Assembly: GCA_018056685.1 (NCBI GenBank)
Contig: JAGPFC010000007.1
Coordinates: forward strand, 62,001-126,000
From: Smithella sp.
Lineage (GTDB): Bacteria > Desulfobacterota > Syntrophia > Syntrophales > Smithellaceae
Length of the DNA stretch: 64,000 nucleotides
Direction: 5' to 3'
The position numbers and the translations under genes are program-made. Below, one piece after another: positions 51,974-60,456 of this stretch; position 1 is the first letter of the stretch; each line of letters begins with the position of its first letter. Under the pieces are notes generated by a model, which was not told the origin of the DNA, did no database searches, and worked only from the letters and a program-made list of their open reading frames with translations.

Positions 51974-53358
51974 TGGCACAGTATGATACGGTCATAATCG
52001 GCGCGGGCATGTCGGGTCTGGCTGCCGGTATCAGGCTGGCCATGTTCGATCAAAAAGTGTGTATTCTCGAGCGGCATAAAGTCGCCGGCGGCCTTAATTC
52101 CTATTATGAAAGGCAGGGCCGGAAACTGGATGTCGGCCTGCATGCCATGACCAACTTTGCCCGCAAGGGTGAAAAAGGCCGGCCGTTAACCAAGCTGCTG
52201 AAACAATTAAGAATCCCTTACGAAAAGCTGGAGCTGTCGCAGCAGAATTTCTCACGGATAGTTTTTCCTGAACATGACCTTTCCTTTTCCAATGACCCGC
52301 AACTGCTGACCGATGAGATTGAAAAAAAGTTTCCCGATCAGAAAGACAATTTCGCCCGGCTGCTCGACGTCGTAAAAAATTTTGATGATGTCAATTTGAA
52401 TAACAGGCCTGAGAGCGCCAAAACAAAAGTCAGGGAAATTATTACCGATGAGCGCCTCCTCGAAATGCTTTTCTGCCCCCTGCTGATTTACGGCAGCGCC
52501 TGGGAAAACGACATGGATTTTTCCCAGTTTGTCATCATGTTCAAAAGCATCTATCTGGAAGGATTCAGCCGTCCGAAAAACGGCGTGCGCTCCGTCATCC
52601 ATTTACTGACCGAAAAATACACGCAACTGGGCGGTGAACTGCGTCTGGGTGCGGGCGTCAAAAGCATCGATGTGAAAAATGGCGTTGTCAACAGCGTCAC
52701 GCTTGATTCCGGCGAGACCATCAAAACATATAAAGTGATGTCTTCAATGGGCCTGCCGGAAACAATGAGGATCGTTGCCGAAAAGGTGAACAATCCGGTA
52801 CCCGGATCGATGAGCTTTACGGAAACCATCTTATTTTTTGACAAAAAACCGTCGGAAGCGGGTATCAGGGACACCATCATCTTTTATAACGACCATGAAA
52901 AATATGATTACCAAAAGCCGCAGACGTTAACGGACTATCATAGCGCCGTCATTTGTTTTCCCAATAACTTTGGTTATGATGATTATGATGAAGGTTTGAT
53001 TCGCGTCACCTTCATCGCCAACTTTGATAAATGGAATGAACTGGACCGGCCAACCTATCTTCAAATGAAAAAAGAAGTGCGTGATCAGGCACTGGCCCTG
53101 ACGGCGAAATTGTTTCCCGAATTTCAGGCGAACCTTCTTTATCACGATGTTTTCACCCCGAAAACGATTACGCGCTACACCGGTCATTTTCAGGGAGCCG
53201 TTTACGGAACAACGCAAAAAGCCAGGAATGGCCGCACCGGCATCAAAAACCTGTTCATCTGCGGAACAGATCAGGGTTTTCTGGGAATCGTCGGGGCCAT
53301 GCTCAGCGGCATTTCGATGGCCAACCTGCACTGCCTCATGAACGGAGAGAACGCATGA
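51973..53358 (+). CDS. CrtI/phytoene desaturase-like FAD oxidoreductase 1
   Basis: A 461-residue flavoprotein. The N-terminal dinucleotide-binding motif is VIIGAGMSGLAAGIRLA, followed by GGLNSYYERQGRKLDVGLH, as in CrtI and related amine-oxidase-fold enzymes. The C-terminus has the FAD-binding LFICGTDQGFLG region. CrtI enzymes introduce double bonds; related proteins in lipid loci could desaturate or saturate an acyl chain. It is coupled to the ACP before it and overlaps oleA after it (ATGA), so it probably acts on the ACP-bound or Ole-bound chain. Confidence 0.85.
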   Translation: MAQYDTVIIGAGMSGLAAGIRLAMFDQKVCILERHKVAGGLNSYYERQGRKLDVGLHAMTNFARKGEKGRPLTKLLKQLRIPYEKLELSQQNFSRIVFPEHDLSFSNDPQLLTDEIEKKFPDQKDNFARLLDVVKNFDDVNLNNRPESAKTKVREIITDERLLEMLFCPLLIYGSAWENDMDFSQFVIMFKSIYLEGFSRPKNGVRSVIHLLTEKYTQLGGELRLGAGVKSIDVKNGVVNSVTLDSGETIKTYKVMSSMGLPETMRIVAEKVNNPVPGSMSFTETILFFDKKPSEAGIRDTIIFYNDHEKYDYQKPQTLTDYHSAVICFPNNFGYDDYDEGLIRVTFIANFDKWNELDRPTYLQMKKEVRDQALALTAKLFPEFQANLLYHDVFTPKTITRYTGHFQGAVYGTTQKARNGRTGIKNLFICGTDQGFLGIVGAMLSGISMANLHCLMNGENA

Positions 53359-54386
53359 AGTTTAGGAACGCCGTCATTTCTTCATTCGCTTATCATCTTC
53401 CTGAGCAAGTCATGACCTCAGAGGAAATTGAAAAAAAACTTGATCCTCTTTATCAGCGCCTCAAGCTGCCCGCAGGTCGTATCGAATTGATGACCGGCAT
53501 TAAGGAAAGGCGCTTCTGGCCTCCCGGAACCATGCCCAGCGATTTGTCCACGCAGGCAGCCAAAAATCTCTTTGAGAAAAAGATCGTTCAACCGGAGCAG
53601 ATTGATGTATTAATTCACGCTTCCGTCTGCCGTGATTTTCTCGAACCGTCAACGTCTTCGATTGTTCATCACAATCTGGGGCTGCGCGAACAGATCATGT
53701 TTTTTGATCTGTCCAACGCCTGCCTGGGCATGATGAGTTCGTTTGTGGTGGCTGCCAATATGATTGACAACGGTCTCATTAAGCACGCTCTGATCGTCTC
53801 CGGCGAAAATGGAGGACCGCTGCTTTTTCAGACGATCGAACATTTACTGAAAGATGAACATATTACCCGAAAAAGCATCAAAAAATATATTGCCAACCTG
53901 ACCATCGGCTCCGCGGCCGTCGCCTATACTGTTTCACACAAGGATTTTGTCGATGATGGCCATCTACTGCTCGGCGGCGCTTCGCTGGTCGATTCTTCCG
54001 CCAATGTTCTCTGCCGCGGCGGCGGAGATACCCACTCACTGATGATGGAAACCGATTCCGAAGCGTTGATGAAATCCGGCGTGGCGCTGGCTGAAAAGAC
54101 GTGGGCGGAAACCAAACGGGAACTGGAATGGACCAACGATGATGTTGACTGCTTTGTCGGCCATCAGGTCGGCGTGGCTCACGAAACGCTTTTGAAACAG
54201 ATCTTAAAACTCGAGAATTGTCCAACCTGCACCACCTATCAATATCTGGGCAATACCGGAGCTTCCGCCCTGCCGATCACGCTCAATATTTTTGATGAGC
54301 AGAAAAAAATTCCCCGGGGCAGCAGGGTCGGGTTACTGGGTATCGGATCAGGACTGAATTCGATTATGCTGGGGGTGAAGTGGTAA
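53355..54386 (+). CDS. oleA: OleA-like head-to-head acyl condensing thiolase
   Basis: A 343-residue KAS III-fold enzyme. The catalytic Cys123 lies in SNACLGMM, His270 in VGHQVGVAHE and Asn300 in YLGNTGASALP. Glu97 lies 26 residues before the Cys, the same spacing as Glu117 to Cys143 in Xanthomonas OleA, where this Glu is the special base for joining two acyl chains. OleA condenses two acyl-CoA (or acyl-ACP) chains to a 2-alkyl-3-ketoacid. The neighbouring oleB, oleC and oleD genes confirm the assignment. The first codon overlaps the CrtI-like stop. Confidence 0.9.
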   Translation: MKFRNAVISSFAYHLPEQVMTSEEIEKKLDPLYQRLKLPAGRIELMTGIKERRFWPPGTMPSDLSTQAAKNLFEKKIVQPEQIDVLIHASVCRDFLEPSTSSIVHHNLGLREQIMFFDLSNACLGMMSSFVVAANMIDNGLIKHALIVSGENGGPLLFQTIEHLLKDEHITRKSIKKYIANLTIGSAAVAYTVSHKDFVDDGHLLLGGASLVDSSANVLCRGGGDTHSLMMETDSEALMKSGVALAEKTWAETKRELEWTNDDVDCFVGHQVGVAHETLLKQILKLENCPTCTTYQYLGNTGASALPITLNIFDEQKKIPRGSRVGLLGIGSGLNSIMLGVKW

Positions 54387-55240
54387 GACCCGACTGGTTA
54401 AATCAATTATATCCTTTCCAGTCCCATTTCCTCAAACTGAGGAATAATCTTTCCCTCCACTATCTGGATGAGGGGAAAGGTGAGCCGATGCTGATGCTGC
54501 ACGGCAACCCCACCTGGTCGTTTTATTACCGGAATCTGGTGGCGGAGTTTTCCAAATCCCGCAGAGTGGTTGTGCCGGATCATATCGGTTGCGGACTTTC
54601 GGACAAGCCTCAGCATTATGAATACACACTGAAACAGCATATCGACAATCTGGAACAACTCGTTTTGGAATTAAAACTCAAGAATTTTGTCCTGGTGGTG
54701 CATGACTGGGGCGGTGCAATCGGATTCGGATTGCTCGAGCGACATCCGGAGCTGGTCAAGAAAATTGTTATCCTGAACACCGCCGCCTATACGTCTGAAG
54801 TCATCGCGTTGAGGATTAATATATGCCGCATTCCCATTCTGGCCGAACAGGTGATTCGCCGCCTGAATGGCTTCGCGCTGACCGCGACCTATATGGCTGT
54901 CGCCAAAAAAATGTCGCCGGAGATCCGGCGCGGTTTTCTATTCCCTTATGACAGTTACGCCAACCGCATTGCTACGGCGAAATTTGTCGCCGACATTCCC
55001 ATGAATCCCGGTCATCGCAGTTACCAGACATTAAAGAACATCGAATTATCACTGCCCAAACACAAATGCCCGATCCTCATTCTCTGGGGCAGGAAGGATT
55101 TCTGCTTTAACGATTATTTTCTCAATCGCTGGCGCGAAATTTATCCACACGCCGCGATCAAAACATTTGAGAACGCCGGACATTACGTGCTGGAAGATGC
55201 AGGAGACGAAATCATTACAGAAATGAAAAAATTTATATAA
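54380..55240 (+). CDS. oleB: OleB beta-lactone decarboxylase (alpha/beta hydrolase)
   Basis: A 286-residue alpha/beta-hydrolase with a GTG start, overlapping the oleA stop by 7 bases. The nucleophile is Asp109 in VVHDWGGA, with HGNPTW forming the oxyanion region, and Asp240 and His268 (AGHYVL) completing a haloalkane-dehalogenase-type triad. In Ole pathways this enzyme converts the cis-beta-lactone to a cis-olefin and CO2. OleB is sometimes fused to OleC; here it is separate. Confidence 0.88.
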   Translation: MVRPDWLNQLYPFQSHFLKLRNNLSLHYLDEGKGEPMLMLHGNPTWSFYYRNLVAEFSKSRRVVVPDHIGCGLSDKPQHYEYTLKQHIDNLEQLVLELKLKNFVLVVHDWGGAIGFGLLERHPELVKKIVILNTAAYTSEVIALRINICRIPILAEQVIRRLNGFALTATYMAVAKKMSPEIRRGFLFPYDSYANRIATAKFVADIPMNPGHRSYQTLKNIELSLPKHKCPILILWGRKDFCFNDYFLNRWREIYPHAAIKTFENAGHYVLEDAGDEIITEMKKFI

Positions 55241-55263
55241 ATGACGGTGAGAAGCTGCCAACC

Positions 55264-56889
55264 ATGAATATCGCTGATCGTTTTACCGAAATAGCAAAAA
55301 TCCATAAAGACAAGGTCGCGGTGAAATATCCCCGTCGCCTGGGTAAAAAATATCGCTACGACTCCATCACGTTTGGCGATTTGGAATCGCTTTCCAACCA
55401 ATACGCCAACGGGCTTTCTGAAATCGGATTTCGACGCGGCAGCAAAACGCTTTTGTTTGTCCGCCCCTCCCTGCAATTCCCCGCGCTGGTCTTTGCTCTT
55501 TTTAAAATAGGCGTTATTCCCGTCTTGATTGATCCCGGTATGGGTAGAAAAAATCTGCTCACGGCCATAGAAGAAATCGCCCCGGAAGGGCTGATCGCCG
55601 AGCCGGAAGTGCACTTATTGCGACTCCTCTTTAGCAAGTCATTTAAATCGGTCCGGTTTAAAGTCACAACAAAAGGGCCAAAGATTGGAAATTGTTTTCC
55701 TCTGGCCATGCTGGAAAATTCCCCAACCGGCTTTGCAAGCGCTCAATTGGAGCCGGACGAAATGGCCGCAATTCTTTTTACATCCGGCGGAACAGGCCGC
55801 CCGAAAGGCGTGGTGTATACGCATAAAATTTTTTCGGAACAGACACGGCTCCTGCAGGAACTTTTTTTTCTGAATGAAAATGAGACTGATTTGCCCTGCT
55901 TTCCGCTCTTTTCCCTTTTCTCGCTTTGCATGGGCATGACATCCTGCATTCCGGACATGAATCCGTCGCAACCGGCCAAGGCCGATCCTCAACGATTATT
56001 ACAGAACATCAGTGATAACAAAGTAACCTTCATGGCCGGTTCGCCGGCCATCTGGGAGGCGCTGGGAGATTACTGCGAAAAAAACAGGTTTACTCTGCCA
56101 TCCGTGAAATATCTGGTCATGTTCGGCGCGCCGGTCAGAAATGAACTGCACAGAAAATTCAGCAAAATTCTTCCCAACGGCACGACCTATACGCCCTATG
56201 GCGCGACAGAAAGTCTGCCGGTTGCCAACATCTCGGGAAAAATAATTCTGGAGCAGACAGCCACGCTGACTGCGCAGGGCAAAGGAACCTGCGTCGGCAC
56301 GCCGGTGCCCGGCGTGGAAGTTGCCATCATAGAGATCAGCGATGACATCATTGAAAATATCTCCAAAGCAAGAAGGTTGAACCCTTATGACATCGGCGAA
56401 ATTATTGTTCAGGGAAATATCGTGACACCCGGCTACTATCAGTCGCCAGGGGAAACAGCCCTGTCTAAAATAAAAGACCATGAATCCATATGGCATCGCA
56501 TTGGCGATTTGGGCTACAAGGATGACCGGGGCAGAATATGGTTCTGCGGACGGAAAACGCATCGGGCGGAAACTTCTTCAGGATTGTTATGCTCCGTACC
56601 CTGCGAAGCTGTTTTCAATGCGCATCCCGGCGTCAGACGTTCCGCACTTGTCGCGTTAGGAGAAAAAGGAAACCAGTCCGTTGCCATCGTGATTGAAAGA
56701 AATGAAGCGGGTAAACGAATTGATAAAAAAATACTGGAAAAAGAGTTGTTGGAACTGGCCGGAAAGAATTCCTTAACCATGCAAATAAAATCAGTTCATT
56801 TCTGCGATCATTTTCCGGTGGATGTCCGGCATAACATCAAAATCGATCGTCTGAAACTGGCCGATGACGTTGCGCGGGGTAAGATATGA
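55264..56889 (+). CDS. oleC: OleC beta-lactone synthetase (AMP-binding superfamily)
   Basis: A 541-residue ANL-fold enzyme. FTSGGTGRPKGVVYTH (near 170) is the AMP-binding P-loop, YGATE (near 318) fits motif A5 and DLGYKDDRGRIWF is the hinge region. OleC adenylates the 2-alkyl-3-hydroxyacid and closes it to a beta-lactone. The assignment follows from context between oleB and oleD and from similarity to OleC. The start has a weak ribosome-binding site (GGTGAG). Its stop overlaps the oleD start. Confidence 0.87.
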   Translation: MNIADRFTEIAKIHKDKVAVKYPRRLGKKYRYDSITFGDLESLSNQYANGLSEIGFRRGSKTLLFVRPSLQFPALVFALFKIGVIPVLIDPGMGRKNLLTAIEEIAPEGLIAEPEVHLLRLLFSKSFKSVRFKVTTKGPKIGNCFPLAMLENSPTGFASAQLEPDEMAAILFTSGGTGRPKGVVYTHKIFSEQTRLLQELFFLNENETDLPCFPLFSLFSLCMGMTSCIPDMNPSQPAKADPQRLLQNISDNKVTFMAGSPAIWEALGDYCEKNRFTLPSVKYLVMFGAPVRNELHRKFSKILPNGTTYTPYGATESLPVANISGKIILEQTATLTAQGKGTCVGTPVPGVEVAIIEISDDIIENISKARRLNPYDIGEIIVQGNIVTPGYYQSPGETALSKIKDHESIWHRIGDLGYKDDRGRIWFCGRKTHRAETSSGLLCSVPCEAVFNAHPGVRRSALVALGEKGNQSVAIVIERNEAGKRIDKKILEKELLELAGKNSLTMQIKSVHFCDHFPVDVRHNIKIDRLKLADDVARGKI

Positions 56890-57863
56890 AAATTATCATA
56901 ACCGGAGCGGGAGGTTTTCTGGGCAGAAATCTAGCCGCCGCTCTGCTGTCCGCAGGACACAAGGTCTGGAACTTCAGCCGCAGCAAGCATCAACAATTGC
57001 AGGAAATGGGCATTGAAACCACCTGCGGCAACCTGCAAAACGAAGCCGATGTGGCCTCGGCATTCAAAGGCATCGATGTTGTTTTTCATGTCGCTTCCCG
57101 TGTCGGCATCTGGGGCAAATATGATGAATACTACCGGACGAATGTCATTGGGACCAAGAATGTTCTTAACGCCTGCCGCGCCAACGGCATAACAAAACTG
57201 ATTTATACCAGCACGCCCAGTGTGGTTTTTGACGGGAGCGATATCTGCGGCGCCGACGAAACCAGGCCCTACTCTCAGAAATTCTATAATTACTATTCCG
57301 AAACCAAAACGATCGCCGAACAGATGGTTTTGCAGGCCAATGATGAAAAATTATCTACCGTCGCCCTGCGACCCCACCAGATCATCGGTCCGGATGATCC
57401 GCATCTTGTTCCCCGTCTCGTTCATGCAGCAAAACTGGGCAGGCTGAAAATAGTCGGCTCCGGTAAAAATCTTGTTGATGTTACCTACATTCAAAACGCA
57501 GTTGACGCGCACATTCTGGCTTTCGAAAAATTGTCTTCTCAGTCCGCGCTGGCGGGGCAGGCTTATTTTATCGGCCAGGAACGACCGGTCGTCTTGTGGG
57601 ATTTTATCAACGAAATTCTGGTACGCCATCATCTTTCTCCAATAACCAAAAAAGTACCGGCAGGGCTTGCTTTTAATATTGGATTATTTTTTGAAAGTTG
57701 GTATAGATTCTTCAAAATTAACGAAGAGCCGCCGATGACGCGATTTGTGTCGTTGCAATTTTCACGCTCTCATTATTTTTCCCATGAAAAAGCGAAAAAC
57801 GATTTCGGTTACGATCCGAAAATATCCATAGAACAGGCTTTGGATCTGACAGTGAGGAAATAA
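56886..57863 (+). CDS. oleD: OleD NADPH-dependent 2-alkyl-3-ketoacid reductase
   Basis: A 325-residue extended short-chain dehydrogenase (3-beta-HSD/epimerase type). The Rossmann motif is GAGGFLG (7-13), and the catalytic Tyr137-x3-Lys141 is YSETK. OleD reduces the OleA product to the beta-hydroxyacid. The ATG overlaps the oleC stop (ATGA), and the gene ends exactly at the start of the second CrtI-like gene. Confidence 0.89.
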   Translation: MKIIITGAGGFLGRNLAAALLSAGHKVWNFSRSKHQQLQEMGIETTCGNLQNEADVASAFKGIDVVFHVASRVGIWGKYDEYYRTNVIGTKNVLNACRANGITKLIYTSTPSVVFDGSDICGADETRPYSQKFYNYYSETKTIAEQMVLQANDEKLSTVALRPHQIIGPDDPHLVPRLVHAAKLGRLKIVGSGKNLVDVTYIQNAVDAHILAFEKLSSQSALAGQAYFIGQERPVVLWDFINEILVRHHLSPITKKVPAGLAFNIGLFFESWYRFFKINEEPPMTRFVSLQFSRSHYFSHEKAKNDFGYDPKISIEQALDLTVRK

Positions 57864-59282
57864 ATGCTTTTTAATAAGAATGATAAAATTACACAAAAAT
57901 ACGATGTCGTCATTATCGGCGGAGGCCTGGGAGGAATGACTGCCGCCAATAAGCTGGCTAAAAATGGCCGCAAGGTTCTCCTGCTGGAATCTCATGACAA
58001 GCTGGGCGGATTTGCCACCTGGTTTCATCGCCGGAAACATATTTTTGATGTTTCGCTGCATGGTTTTCCGGTGGGGATGATCAAGACCTGCCGCAAGTAC
58101 TGGAGCAAAGCGATTGCCGATAAAATCATTCAGCTCAAGAGAGTCCGCTTCATCAATCCGCTGTACAATATCGAAACCGATTTTACCGTGGAGGATTTCA
58201 CCAGCAAGCTCATCAACGATTTTAAAGTCTCCAAAGAGCAGGTGGATAATTTTTTCAACCTCATCATGAACATGAATTATTACGACAACAAGGAAATGAC
58301 CAACGGCGAACTGCTGGAGAGTTTCTTTCCCGGCCGGAAAGATGTCCACCGTTTTCTGATTGAGCCGATTGTTTACGCCAACGGTTCCACGCTGGAAGAT
58401 CCCGCAATCACTTACGGTATCGTCTTCTCCAATTTTATGAGCAAAGGCGTTTATACATTTCAGGGCGGGACCGATCTGGTCATCGAAATGATGCAGGAAG
58501 AACTTCTGAAGAACAACGTTGATATTCGTCTGAAATCAAAAGTGGACAGAATAGTCGTAAATAATAATGTCTGTCAGGGTGTCATGGTTGACGGTGAAGT
58601 TGTTGCTTCCAAATCGGTTCTTTCCAACGGAAATCTCATCGGCACGATTTTTAATCTGGTCGGAGAGGAAAAATTCAAGCCGGCTTTTATTGAAAAAGTG
58701 AAGAAGGTGCGGCTCAACACCAGTTCCTGTCAGGTTTACATGGGCATCAGAGCAGGGGAAACCATCGAGGATATCGGCGATTTGATCTTCTATTCGGAGG
58801 CCAAAGAATTCAAAACGGATGAACTTCTGTCGATGAATACCACCAGCCGGACGTTTTCGCTTTACTACCCCAGACTACGGCCGCAGTTGGCCGACGCCGG
58901 CTACACGATCGTCGCTTCCACCAACGCGCGCTTCGAAGACTGGATGAATTTAAGCAAAGAAGAATACAAAGCAAAGAAACAGGAATTGATCGAGGCGACA
59001 CTGGTGAGTCTGGAAAAAGTCATTCCCGGCGTCACGAAAAAAATTGATTATATCGAAGCGGCAACGCCACTGACCATCAAGCGATACACGCATCACGAAA
59101 AAGGGGCTTCTTTCGGAACCAAGCACGAAGGGCTGGAAATTTCGATGGGACTGGATAAGGAAATCCAGGGTCTGTTTCATACCGGTTCGGTTGGAATTAT
59201 CATGTCCGGATGGCTGGGCGCGGCCAATTACGGCGTCATCCAGTCTTACGAAGTGGACAACTATTTAGAAAAGTTAGGTTGA
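57864..59282 (+). CDS. CrtI/phytoene desaturase-like FAD oxidoreductase 2
   Basis: A 472-residue flavoprotein with VVIIGGGLGGMTAANKLA near residue 15, then GGFATWFHRRKHIFDVSLHG, and a C-terminal GLFHTGSVGIIMSGWLGA region. It is only moderately similar to the first CrtI-like protein (51973), so the two probably have different steps or form a heterodimer. The ATG directly follows the oleD stop. The substrate is unknown; desaturation or isomerisation of a polyunsaturated chain is possible. Confidence 0.84.
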   Translation: MLFNKNDKITQKYDVVIIGGGLGGMTAANKLAKNGRKVLLLESHDKLGGFATWFHRRKHIFDVSLHGFPVGMIKTCRKYWSKAIADKIIQLKRVRFINPLYNIETDFTVEDFTSKLINDFKVSKEQVDNFFNLIMNMNYYDNKEMTNGELLESFFPGRKDVHRFLIEPIVYANGSTLEDPAITYGIVFSNFMSKGVYTFQGGTDLVIEMMQEELLKNNVDIRLKSKVDRIVVNNNVCQGVMVDGEVVASKSVLSNGNLIGTIFNLVGEEKFKPAFIEKVKKVRLNTSSCQVYMGIRAGETIEDIGDLIFYSEAKEFKTDELLSMNTTSRTFSLYYPRLRPQLADAGYTIVASTNARFEDWMNLSKEEYKAKKQELIEATLVSLEKVIPGVTKKIDYIEAATPLTIKRYTHHEKGASFGTKHEGLEISMGLDKEIQGLFHTGSVGIIMSGWLGAANYGVIQSYEVDNYLEKLG

Positions 59283-59290
59283 GGTGTCTT

Positions 59291-60031
59291 ATGTTTGATT
59301 TCAGCAATCAGCGGGTTATTGTGACGGGAGGAACCAGGGGTATCGGCGCCGGAATTGCCGAAGCGTTTCTTCAGACCGGAGCAACGGTCATTGCCACCTA
59401 TTCCTCCAACGACACTGCTGCCAACGAATTTAAAAATAAAAATGCACAATATGCCGACCGGCTGGATGTTCAGAAATACGATGTATCCTCTTCGCAGGCG
59501 GTAAAAGACCTGTTTCAATATTTAGACGAAAAATACCCGTCGCTGGAAGTGCTGGTGAACAACTCCGGTATCCGACAGGATGCCGTTGCTGCATTAATGA
59601 CGGACGAACAGTGGAAGAAGGTTCTGGAAGTCAATCTGACCGGCACTTTCTACATGTCACGGGAAATCATATCACGCTTTATGTCCAACCGTTTCGGCCG
59701 AATCATCAACATCAGTTCGCTGGGCGGAGACATCGGTTTTCAGGGACAGGCCAACTATGCGGCCTCGAAAGCCGGTCAGTTCGCCCTGACCAAATCATTA
59801 TCCAAGGAAGTCGCCAAGAAAGGCATCACCGTCAACTGCGTTTCACCCGGTTTTATTGACACCGAACTCATCGGTGATCTTCCCGAAGAACAGAGAAAAG
59901 AATATCTCAAGATGATTCCGTTGAAACGTTTCGGCAGGGTTCAGGAGGTCGCCCACGCGGTTCTCTTTTTAGCCAGCCGGGAAGCCTCTTACATTACCGG
60001 AACGACCGTCACCGTCGCGGGGGGATTGTAA
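59291..60031 (+). CDS. FabG-like 3-ketoacyl-ACP reductase
   Basis: A 246-residue classical SDR. TGGTRGIGAG binds NADPH near the N-terminus; Ser142/143, Tyr156 and Lys160 (INISS, YAASK) form the catalytic set; PGFIDTEL is the typical C-terminal region. The ATG at 59291 has GAGGTG 7 bases upstream; an earlier in-frame start lies inside the previous gene. It is coupled to the dehydratase that follows (TAATG). Confidence 0.9.
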   Translation: MFDFSNQRVIVTGGTRGIGAGIAEAFLQTGATVIATYSSNDTAANEFKNKNAQYADRLDVQKYDVSSSQAVKDLFQYLDEKYPSLEVLVNNSGIRQDAVAALMTDEQWKKVLEVNLTGTFYMSREIISRFMSNRFGRIINISSLGGDIGFQGQANYAASKAGQFALTKSLSKEVAKKGITVNCVSPGFIDTELIGDLPEEQRKEYLKMIPLKRFGRVQEVAHAVLFLASREASYITGTTVTVAGGL

Positions 60032-60447
60032 TGGAAGAAGTTCTTGCCGCCATTCCGCAGCGCCCGCCGTTTCTTTTCGTTGATAAAATTATTTCCAGAG
60101 ATGGCAACTCCATCACGACACAAAGAACGTTGCGCGAAGATGAGTATTTTTTCCAGGGCCATTTTCCCGGCAATCCCATCATGCCCGGGGTGCTGTTATG
60201 TGAAGCCTGTTTTCAGACCGGCGCCATATTAATGGGGGCAAACCAGCAGCCGGGCCTGGGTGTCGTCACCCGAATCAAAGACACGAAATTCAAAAATTTT
60301 GCCAGACCGGGAGATACGCTGATCATCAAGGTTACACTTGATGATCACATGGATAACGCTTATTATATGAGCGGCACGATTCATATCGGGGAAAAATTAA
60401 TTTTAAAAATTATCTTTCAGGCGGCGCTGCTGCCGTCTGAACACTAG
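60031..60447 (+). CDS. FabZ-like 3-hydroxyacyl-ACP dehydratase
   Basis: A 138-residue hot-dog protein with the FabZ motif GHFPGNPIMPGVL (His44) and Glu58 in LLCEACFQTGA. It dehydrates 3-hydroxyacyl-ACP to the enoyl form. The start overlaps the FabG stop. With FabG and the KS genes it completes an elongation cycle for the chain made in this locus. Confidence 0.9.
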   Translation: MEEVLAAIPQRPPFLFVDKIISRDGNSITTQRTLREDEYFFQGHFPGNPIMPGVLLCEACFQTGAILMGANQQPGLGVVTRIKDTKFKNFARPGDTLIIKVTLDDHMDNAYYMSGTIHIGEKLILKIIFQAALLPSEH

Positions 60448-60456
60448 AGGTAAGAA

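Noticed and set aside
54380..55240. Haloalkane dehalogenase
   Set aside because: The Asp-His-Asp triad fits a dehalogenase, but OleB shares it, and the position between oleA and oleC decides for OleB.
51973..59282. Carotenoid biosynthesis cluster
   Set aside because: The two CrtI-like genes are embedded among ole and fatty-acid genes, and no phytoene synthase, cyclase or GGPP synthase is present.
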